Shown here: positions 43,317 to 49,428 of the stretch, piece after piece
How positions within the stretch are numbered: position 1 is the first letter of the stretch
Layout: every line of letters starts with the position of its first letter
Assembly (NCBI GenBank): GCA_905181715.1
Contig: CAJIYT010000014.1
Location: forward strand, 1 to 49,428
DNA from: an uncultured Candidatus Poseidoniales archaeon
GTDB taxonomy: Archaea > Thermoplasmatota > Poseidoniia > Poseidoniales > Poseidoniaceae
Direction: 5' to 3'
Length of the DNA: 49,428 bases
Notes under the pieces: generated by a model
What the model was told of the DNA's origin: nothing
What the model saw: the letters and a program-made list of their open reading frames with translations, nothing else
Database searches by the model: none
Translations under genes and position numbers: made by a program

Positions 43317-43901
43317 TCAGATTGCCATTACGGTACGCAGATCTTCCAGAAATAAGTCTGCGGGCCAATCTGCACCCGACCAACGCACGCGTAGTTTCAA
43401 TTCGGTATCGAGAATGTAGGTATATTGCTGATGAGCGATTTCATAGTTGTCACCACTTTCATCATCATATTCTAGTGGCACAATGCCATATGGCTCCCAT
43501 ACAGACTCTAAAGCTGTCTTTGAACCGGTTAAATGTGGCCAGGAATAATTGTATTCTGCTTTGTAATCCTCAAGTACTTCGGGTGAATCTTGACGATAAT
43601 CCATAGTGATTGCAACCACATGTAAATCCTCTTCCTCCTCAGGAGTTAACTGCTCAAAAATCCACGCAATATTACCCTCTACTATCGGGCAGGTCTCCTG
43701 GCAACGACTGTACATGAAGACGATGACAACCGTCTTACCACTATGGTTCTCTAAGTTCCATAAGTCACCGGATGAATCCTGTAAGATAAAACGATATGAA
43801 TCCTGAGCGCGAAGGTCTTCACCCCCGAAGATTAACTCTTCTTCAGCACTGCATCCAGCCAATAACATACTAACTACGATGAGCAAGGACATGCAGCGCA
43901 T
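43317..43901 (-). CDS. SCO1/SenC-like copper chaperone lipoprotein
   Basis: This 194-residue protein has a lipoprotein signal (LLIVVSMLLAGC, Cys near residue 17). A thioredoxin-like domain follows with the copper/thiol motif CQETCP (CxxxC), a DYRQDSPEVLEDY segment, and a distal His in IAHQQYTYILD, the third copper ligand of SCO proteins. SCO proteins deliver copper to the CuA site of cytochrome c oxidase. With the Ccm genes elsewhere in the window this fits aerobic respiration. The ATG at 43901 is chosen; a TTG at 43946 would overlap tfs. Confidence 0.85.
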   Translation of the reverse strand: MRCMSLLIVVSMLLAGCSAEEELIFGGEDLRAQDSYRFILQDSSGDLWNLENHSGKTVVIVFMYSRCQETCPIVEGNIAWIFEQLTPEEEEDLHVVAITMDYRQDSPEVLEDYKAEYNYSWPHLTGSKTALESVWEPYGIVPLEYDDESGDNYEIAHQQYTYILDTELKLRVRWSGADWPADLFLEDLRTVMAI

Positions 43902-43942
43902 AACAGTGGCACAAGGTGCCGCTTGAATAAGGTGGCGAATCC

Positions 43943-44296
43943 TCAATATTCTCTCCAGCCGTGGCTGCAGTCCTTACAGGTTAACATTCGAGTCTCGGGC
44001 TCATCGGAAGCACGGGTTTGCTCAAGATAACTGAATACCTCGACTTTATCGCATTTCGGGCACATATAATCGCCAACGGTTAGCACTCCTTGGATCTTAT
44101 CTGAATCCTTGATAATCTCGTAATCTCGTGTCTCAGCCTTGGTGGTTGAAACGGTTTTTGAGAGGTCGATAGTCTTACCATGCTTATCCTTCATAGTGGC
44201 ATTTGCCGAACCGACATAACCGCATTTGTAGTTGGTGCAGGTGATTACTCCCGATGGATTCGGGAATGCTAGCGTTCCACATTCGGGACAGAACAT
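43943..44296 (-). CDS. tfs: Transcription factor S (archaeal TFIIS/RpoM-like)
   Basis: This 117-residue protein has an N-terminal zinc ribbon (MFCPECG...CTNYKCGY) and a C-terminal ribbon (MCPKCDKVEVF...CKDC) whose loop carries TRASDEPETRM. The Asp-Glu pair there is the catalytic pair that reaches into RNA polymerase and triggers cleavage of backtracked RNA. The order of two ribbons and the length fit archaeal TFS. The ATG at 44296 is chosen over 44311. It is divergent from the nop5 gene; the 85-base gap should hold both promoters, but no clear TATA box is seen. Confidence 0.92.
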   Translation of the reverse strand: MFCPECGTLAFPNPSGVITCTNYKCGYVGSANATMKDKHGKTIDLSKTVSTTKAETRDYEIIKDSDKIQGVLTVGDYMCPKCDKVEVFSYLEQTRASDEPETRMLTCKDCSHGWREY

Positions 44297-44381
44297 ACAC
44301 CAGTCCCACACTCACTAGGTTACAAACGTTTTGTTGACACTCTCCCCAACCATCTTGATTGAGCACCACCTCCGCTTGGCT

Positions 44382-45389
44382 ATGTGGCTCTGGTATGACT
44401 GGCGTTCGGCAGCGGTTGCTGATGATACTGGCTTGATTCACGATAGCGAATCTTGGGATGGTTGGAACAGCATTAGTGCAGTGGTTTCCAGGTTGGAACT
44501 AATGGCCAACTCCGCCTTGATTCCGGAAGCAAAAAAACTAGCTCAAAGGTTCCCTGATGCCAAGATTCGCGCTCACGGGGATAATGATTTACCGGCCGCT
44601 GATTGGCCACTTCCCTCCGATGAAGCACTGGCCGCACTCGATAGTGCTAGCTTGAGAATGTCAGAGATGGGAGTAGATGCGGCAGCAGGCGATAAAGATC
44701 GCCGACTAGAACACCTCTTGCGCGCTTCCGATGAATTACGTTCATCACTAGTTACAATGGAAGCGAGATTGGTTGAGTGGGTCGGACTATTCTTACCCAA
44801 ACTCCGTTTTGAGGATGATAGAGAAGGGGTTATCGAAGGGGTTACCAAGGTAGGAAGCATTCAGGAATTGGCTGACCTCTTTGAGATAAGTGCCCCTGAG
44901 GAAGGTCCTACCAGCGAGGAATGGAACGTAATTCAGTCATGGGGACAAGCGACATCGGATTCAAGTGTGAGATTGGTTAGCATCGAGGAGAGTATCAAGG
45001 AATTGGTCAACGATTACCTACCATCTGCCTGTTTATTGCTCGGGCCTATGTTGGCAGCACGTCTCTGTGTCGAAGCCCATGGCCGTGCTAGATTAGCCCG
45101 ATTGCCTTCTGGTACAGTCCAGATATTAGGGGCAGAGAAGGCCTTCTTCAATCACTTGAAAAACGGAGATCTTCCCCCCAAACACGGTCATATATTCATG
45201 CACCCTTGGATTTCAAGATCACCTCATTGGGTAAGAGGAAAAATCTCGCGATTGGTCGCCTCGAAGACAAGTATCGCTGTGCGCTGTGATCATTTCGGTG
45301 GCGAAACTTGGAGTGAAGAGGCGATAGCAGAAATCGCTCAACGTGTAGAGACCATCAAACTAGAGCATCCAAGCCCGCCTCGAAGGTGA
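44382..45389 (+). CDS. nop5: NOP5 (Nop56/58-like) C/D box sRNP core protein
   Basis: This 335-residue protein has the Nop domain blocks LPSACLLLGPMLAARLCVEAHGRARLARLPSGTVQILGAEKAFFNHLKNG and KHGHIFMHPWISRSPHWVRGKISRLVA in the C-terminal half, and a helical coiled-coil region at about 85-150. NOP5 binds L7Ae, the guide RNA and fibrillarin to form the C/D sRNP that 2'-O-methylates rRNA. The ATG at 44382 follows a possible TTG at 44331. The fibrillarin gene starts 4 bases after its stop; the pair is a classic archaeal operon. Confidence 0.92.
   Translation: MWLWYDWRSAAVADDTGLIHDSESWDGWNSISAVVSRLELMANSALIPEAKKLAQRFPDAKIRAHGDNDLPAADWPLPSDEALAALDSASLRMSEMGVDAAAGDKDRRLEHLLRASDELRSSLVTMEARLVEWVGLFLPKLRFEDDREGVIEGVTKVGSIQELADLFEISAPEEGPTSEEWNVIQSWGQATSDSSVRLVSIEESIKELVNDYLPSACLLLGPMLAARLCVEAHGRARLARLPSGTVQILGAEKAFFNHLKNGDLPPKHGHIFMHPWISRSPHWVRGKISRLVASKTSIAVRCDHFGGETWSEEAIAEIAQRVETIKLEHPSPPRR
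45383..45389 (+). promoter_or_regulatory. Shine-Dalgarno site for fibrillarin
   Basis: AAGGTGA overlaps the nop5 stop and lies 4 bases before the flpA ATG, which implies coupled translation of the pair. Confidence 0.5.
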
Positions 45390-45393
45390 AGAA

Positions 45394-46098
45394 ATGGCAA
45401 GCAGAGGTCCTCGACGTCTAACCTGGTCAGCCCTCCTTGAAGGACGGACTATCTGGACGCGCAATGCCGTAGTTGGCACCAGTGTTTACGGTGAACGACG
45501 CCGGCGATTCAAAGGAATAGAGCACCGACGCTGGGACCCAACTCGCTCGAAATTGGCAGCGGCTTTGGTAAGAGCTCACGGTAACAAGGAGCGATTATTA
45601 CCCGAAAGAGGAGAGAGCATTCTCTACCTTGGTGCCGGTCATGGCACTACTATCTCCCATTTACATGACTTGATATGTGGTGAAAGAGGCGAAGAAGGTG
45701 GGAGAATTATCGCGGTCGATCTTTCGCCTCGCTGTCTGCGTGATCTCAACCATCTTGCGAGTACAAGACCGGGAATATTGCCTATTCTTGCTGATGCACG
45801 CATGCATTCACGTTGGGGCATGATGTTGCCACATAAGATCAACTGGATGCTGCAAGATGTCAGCCAGGCTGGCCAAGCAGCGATGTTCCTAGAAGCAGCG
45901 CACCGCTGCCTCGCATCAGGTGGTACCGCTCTACTTTCGCTTAAAGCAGCAAGCGAGCGGTGGAGTGATGAAGGCGAAAAGGCTCTATTCGTTGCTGTTG
46001 AAGAAGAACTTGAACAAGGGGGACTAATAGTCGAAGAAGTCCTGAATCTACATGGACTTCAGGATAACCATAGGATGTTCGTCACTAGAATGCCTTAA
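45394..46098 (+). CDS. flpA: Fibrillarin-like rRNA 2'-O-methyltransferase
   Basis: This 234-residue protein has the fibrillarin fold: an N-terminal domain with TIWTRNAVVGTSVYGE and RRWDPTRSKLAAALVRA, then the SAM motif ILYLGAGHGTTISHLHDL, VDLSPRCLRDL, LADARMHSRW, a motif NWMLQDVSQAGQA with the catalytic Asp, and LSLKAASE with the catalytic Lys. It methylates ribose 2'-OH in rRNA guided by C/D RNAs with NOP5. Its stop overlaps the convergent Ig-like gene stop by 4 bases (TTAA). Confidence 0.95.
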   Translation: MASRGPRRLTWSALLEGRTIWTRNAVVGTSVYGERRRRFKGIEHRRWDPTRSKLAAALVRAHGNKERLLPERGESILYLGAGHGTTISHLHDLICGERGEEGGRIIAVDLSPRCLRDLNHLASTRPGILPILADARMHSRWGMMLPHKINWMLQDVSQAGQAAMFLEAAHRCLASGGTALLSLKAASERWSDEGEKALFVAVEEELEQGGLIVEEVLNLHGLQDNHRMFVTRMP

Positions 46099-48863
46099 CC
46101 GACGGTTACTGTAGCTGAATCGAAATCGCTTCCACCAGAGTTATCAGTGGCTAATACAGTACATTGAATAATATCGCCAGATGATACAGTAGATGACTGT
46201 AATGTCAATGAAGAACTGATTCCAAGAGTTGAACCAGTATTAAGATTAATCCATTCATAAGAAAAACCAACCGATTCATTATCAGCATCAGTTACGGTTG
46301 CACTACAGGTTAACGTGGTAGTATCGGTCACTCCTGTGTTGGGATTAATAGTTACAGAAGTCAATATCGGGTCATAATTGTCAATGGTTTTTGTATCCGA
46401 ATTAGAAGCAAAACCACCTAAATCATCCTCAGCTGTAACTACACATACCAAATCGTCACCTGGTGCACTGATAGTAGAGTTGAGAGTTAGAGAGGTACCA
46501 AAGCCGACCAATGTTCCACGCACAAACCATTCATACAACAATGTGAATTGATGGCCGTCGATATCGCTGGCCGTTGCTATACATGTCACTGCGGTATCGG
46601 TGTGGATTGTTGCCGATGGATCGATTGAGATCGAGTCGATGGTCGGATTGGTGTTGGATATCACCATGCTACCACTAGACATCTGTGCACTCGAAACCTG
46701 CCCATCATTGGCTGAAACCTTACATTCGATTTCATCTCCTCCTATGGGCGCATTATGAACATCAGATGTCACTCCCGAGTCGAGGACAGTGTTGACATAC
46801 CATTGGTAATCATAGGTCAATTGCTCACTATCAGCATCATTTGCAGTTGCCATGCAAGAGATAACATCGCCATAAGATGCTGGATTTGGTGAAAATGAAA
46901 CTCCTACCATCACCGGTGCGGTATTTGTTATTGTAATATTAGCAGTAGATTCGGTATTACCAACACTTTCGCCATCAAAAGCGGTTACTGAACAACTGAC
47001 ATTACTGCCACCCGCAGGAGCAGCAATTGCACTTGCTATCGCATAAGATTGCCCGTTTACTTGCCAATTGATGATACTGGAATCATCTTGTCCATCCGCA
47101 TCTGAATAAGAATAACTACACGTCAAAGTATCGCCAAATACTGCATTCTGAGGAGTAAGAATAACCAAACTGATCACTGGAGGGGTGTTACCGATGACTA
47201 TCGAACTACTATTGAGAGGAACTCCAATTACTATTCCATCATCAGGAGTAGCCTGACAAACAACTTCTGAACTCGTGTTTGGAGCGATCATCGAAGTACC
47301 ATTAGCAGCGATTACACCGTCGACAAACCAACGAATTGAGGTGTGATCTGGATCCGAGTCCGCATCATTTAGCGTATAGAAACAGAGCAAGGAATCGCCA
47401 ACAACCGCAGATGTTGGAGTAATGTATATCCCTGTAATTAGTGGTACTGTATTGCTGATTGTCATAACGGTTGAATCGATGGAATTACCATCGGTTTGTC
47501 CATCATTTGCAATCACATTACAAGAGACTTGAGTGCCACCTGTAGGGGCGATCAAGGTACTGCCAGTTCCACTTGCAATCCCTTCGATTACCCATGAAAC
47601 CAGTGAGGTATCATTATCGCCATCAGGGTCAGTAAAGGTGTAATTACAATTCAATGTATCACCTACTCGTGCGCTTGCGGGATAAAGGAAGATCTCACTT
47701 ACCATCGGGCCACTATTACCTATTGTCACATACGCTGACGAACTTATACTAGCACCATCGCTATCCTCGGCGGTAGCAACACAGGTAACGATATCCCCAG
47801 AAGAATAGAACTGTGAGTTCAGACTCAGGTTTGGACCACCATTTACTATTGCTGCACCGTTACTCCACACATAGCTAATTTCTACTATCCCATCTATATC
47901 CAGTCCAGATGCCGAACAGGTGAGAATACTAGAACTGATAATGTTACTATTTGGAGTGATAATTACCGCCGATATCGACGGTTGACTGTTGAGAACGACG
48001 ACGACAGCACTACTTGCTACCGCACCAGAAAGTTCACCATCGTTGGGAGTAACCTCACATATAATCTCATCACCAGAGGATACTGCAGTGTATGTCAATG
48101 CGTTTGAGGAATATTCTACTCCATTGACTTTCCAGATAACCGAAGAAGAATCCAAATTATTATCTGCGTCATAGAATTCCCAAGAGCAGGTTAATTCATC
48201 ACCAGAAACCGGGGAATTTGGAGTCAGGGAAACACTAGTTATCGCTGGCATTGAATTTAGTAAAACCTTGGAATCGCTCACTGAATCGATTCCACCAGAA
48301 CCATCATCGATAGTAGCAATACAAGTCAGGGTATCACCAGGTGAAAATATGATAGTATCGATATTCATTTCACTAGAATTAGCGACCACTACTTCACCGT
48401 TTAGCCAACGATAGCTAATGATTACATCATCACCATCTACATCGCTGACGGAAGCAAAGCAACTTACTCGATCGCCGATACTGACAGCACTAGTAGGCGA
48501 TATTGTCACCGAGGAAAGAATTGGTAGGCTATTGGAGATGGTAATGCCAGAACTGGTAGCAGAAGTTGTAAATTCATCAGAGACTATTGTGATTTCACAA
48601 GTGACCAAACTACCACCAACCGGCGCTGAAAAGGTAGGGCCTACACTAGATTTTTCGCCATTGATTGACCACCCGATTGTAGCGACAACGCCCATGCCAT
48701 CAGGGTCAGAAACAGTATAGTCACAGGTCAAAGAATCGCCTACCTTAGCATTAGATGGCTGTATGGTCACGGTACTAATTTCGGGAGAGGAGACATCATC
48801 TACACACCCGATCAAAGGAGCGAGAAGCAGAATGAAAAATACCACATGTGTAATTCCACGCAT
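46095..48863 (-). CDS. Surface lipoprotein of ten Ig-like domains
   Basis: This 922-residue protein has a lipoprotein signal (VVFFILLLAPLIGC, Cys near residue 20), then ten tandem Ig/PKD-like domains of about 88-92 residues to the very end. Each starts with a pattern like SVTISPTSAVxGDxLTC and has a second Cys about 50 residues later in xxxVxCxVTAxDG, so one disulfide per domain is likely. Two subtypes are visible: one with APxGG before the second Cys (domains 1, 3, 5-8) and one with SSGD plus DxxGG (2, 4, 9, 10). No C-terminal membrane anchor exists; anchoring is by the N-terminal lipid. Adhesion or glycan binding is a guess. Confidence 0.8.
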   Translation of the reverse strand: MRGITHVVFFILLLAPLIGCVDDVSSPEISTVTIQPSNAKVGDSLTCDYTVSDPDGMGVVATIGWSINGEKSSVGPTFSAPVGGSLVTCEITIVSDEFTTSATSSGITISNSLPILSSVTISPTSAVSIGDRVSCFASVSDVDGDDVIISYRWLNGEVVVANSSEMNIDTIIFSPGDTLTCIATIDDGSGGIDSVSDSKVLLNSMPAITSVSLTPNSPVSGDELTCSWEFYDADNNLDSSSVIWKVNGVEYSSNALTYTAVSSGDEIICEVTPNDGELSGAVASSAVVVVLNSQPSISAVIITPNSNIISSSILTCSASGLDIDGIVEISYVWSNGAAIVNGGPNLSLNSQFYSSGDIVTCVATAEDSDGASISSSAYVTIGNSGPMVSEIFLYPASARVGDTLNCNYTFTDPDGDNDTSLVSWVIEGIASGTGSTLIAPTGGTQVSCNVIANDGQTDGNSIDSTVMTISNTVPLITGIYITPTSAVVGDSLLCFYTLNDADSDPDHTSIRWFVDGVIAANGTSMIAPNTSSEVVCQATPDDGIVIGVPLNSSSIVIGNTPPVISLVILTPQNAVFGDTLTCSYSYSDADGQDDSSIINWQVNGQSYAIASAIAAPAGGSNVSCSVTAFDGESVGNTESTANITITNTAPVMVGVSFSPNPASYGDVISCMATANDADSEQLTYDYQWYVNTVLDSGVTSDVHNAPIGGDEIECKVSANDGQVSSAQMSSGSMVISNTNPTIDSISIDPSATIHTDTAVTCIATASDIDGHQFTLLYEWFVRGTLVGFGTSLTLNSTISAPGDDLVCVVTAEDDLGGFASNSDTKTIDNYDPILTSVTINPNTGVTDTTTLTCSATVTDADNESVGFSYEWINLNTGSTLGISSSLTLQSSTVSSGDIIQCTVLATDNSGGSDFDSATVTVG

Positions 48864-48952
48864 GATTGTCGTTGAGATAGTGACATCATCATACTTCCGC
48901 TAAGAAGTGCAGTAATGTGTCCTAAGTCATTTGAGCTAGAGTAGTACTAACT

Positions 48953-49428
48953 TCAGTGTTGTAAATGTTTTATGCCATCGGCGTAGAGGGCATTACCACG
49001 CTCTATGAGTCGGTTACGCCAGGCTATATCACGCATATTGAAGGCGTCGAGCAGATTCTTTCTACTCCAATGATGCAGAGTATCCCTACCTTCTGAACCA
49101 CCCCATTGGCTCCAACGGTTTTCTGCTCTGAGGGCTTTGATTACATTGAAAGGAGAAACTGTACCAAACTCCTGAGTGATACTAGTCCATTCGATTTTAG
49201 GAAACCTTGCCTCGACACCGGCTTGCATACCGCCACGAATCGCATAAGCAATTCCAGCCTTAGGGTCAAGACTGGTGATACGTGGGCCAAAGTTAGAACT
49301 CAATTCTTCCAACCTTGGATCGCTTTCCTCGAACTCAACCAGTAATGTATCTTCACCGGCTTTACCCAATCCTGTGTGCAGGTCAATCCATAGGCATCGT
49401 TCGACTGAAGTAAGATTCTCCTCTAACC
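48953..49428 (-). CDS. DUF2817 / M14-like zinc carboxypeptidase, C-terminal part
   Basis: The minus-strand frame is open from the right edge of the window to the stop at 48953; 157 residues are visible and the N-terminus lies outside. The segment WIDLHTGLGKAGEDTLLV near the edge matches DUF2817 proteins (M14/aspartoacylase-like fold), where the His is a zinc ligand. TSITQEFGTVSPFNVIKALRAENRW is the other family block and holds the likely catalytic Glu. The substrate is unknown. A TTG at 49369 would give a shorter ORF, but conserved residues upstream show the true start lies beyond the window. It lies 89 bases upstream of the Ig-like lipoprotein gene on the same strand. Confidence 0.75.
   Translation of the reverse strand, partial: LEENLTSVERCLWIDLHTGLGKAGEDTLLVEFEESDPRLEELSSNFGPRITSLDPKAGIAYAIRGGMQAGVEARFPKIEWTSITQEFGTVSPFNVIKALRAENRWSQWGGSEGRDTLHHWSRKNLLDAFNMRDIAWRNRLIERGNALYADGIKHLQH

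Noticed and set aside
1..49428. tRNA, rRNA, insertion sequence and prophage genes
   Set aside because: I scanned spacers for tRNA-like ends, transposase motifs and phage genes and saw none. Nearly all spacers are under 140 bases. A covariance-model search was not possible here.

Overview
The window looks like a stretch of a marine planktonic archaeon, most likely Marine Group II (Candidatus Poseidoniales, Thermoplasmatota side of the Euryarchaeota). Clearly archaeal informational genes are present: NMD3, NOP5 and fibrillarin side by side, the transcript-cleavage factor TFS, an exosome Csl4 protein and a SepF-like protein. They are mixed with genes of bacterial flavour (MutM/Fpg, cold-shock protein, IcmF, Ccm cytochrome c maturation, SCO1, TspO, LysE) and very large secreted repeat proteins. 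Coding density is very high and spacers are short. I saw no rRNA or tRNA gene, CRISPR array, insertion sequence or prophage. The lineage assignment rests on gene content only.

Layout. 1-854: the Gln-Pro-Ala-rich tail of a truncated gene and a SepF-like cell-division gene. 856-4196 (minus): a Maf pyrophosphatase, an EF-hand membrane protein and a GT-C membrane glycosyltransferase, apparently one transcription unit. 4259-8644 (plus): a KaiC/RAD55-like ATPase and a 1199-residue calcium-binding surface protein. 8647-16435 (minus): rhomboid protease, giant membrane-anchored subtilisin, then glmS. 16439-18494 (plus): a compact cytochrome c maturation module (CcmA fused to a membrane domain, CcmC, and a 48-residue CcmD-like protein). 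18498-19226 (minus): an archaellin/pilin-like protein. 19363-21491 (plus): NMD3 and a phosphoglucose/phosphomannose isomerase. 21488-22093 (minus): an M23 peptidase-like protein.

22119-36245 is one long co-directional plus-strand run: GT-C membrane protein, DPM1-like GT2 enzyme, aspartate-semialdehyde dehydrogenase, an unknown protein, a zinc-ribbon protein, a METTL5-like methyltransferase, a Csl4 protein fused to two RRM domains, a radical SAM protein with a helix-hairpin-helix end, a SMUG1-type uracil-DNA glycosylase, an acyl-CoA synthetase, a short TspO and an ABC-F ATPase. Then come Nnr (minus) and the fused mutase IcmF (plus). The only spacer over 300 bases follows (41025-41360); it lies between convergent genes and holds three 30-bp tandem repeats flanked by hairpins. 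The last part holds a cold-shock protein, a LysE exporter, MutM, SCO1, TFS, the NOP5-fibrillarin pair, a ten-domain Ig-like lipoprotein and a truncated DUF2817/M14-like peptidase.

The most unusual items are the Csl4-RRM-RRM fusion and its RNA-themed neighbours, the rhomboid-subtilisin pair whose proteins both end in Cys-rich presumably cytosolic modules, the CcmA-membrane fusion, the archaeal SMUG1 and MutM repair enzymes, the IcmF fusion, and the 30-bp repeat array.
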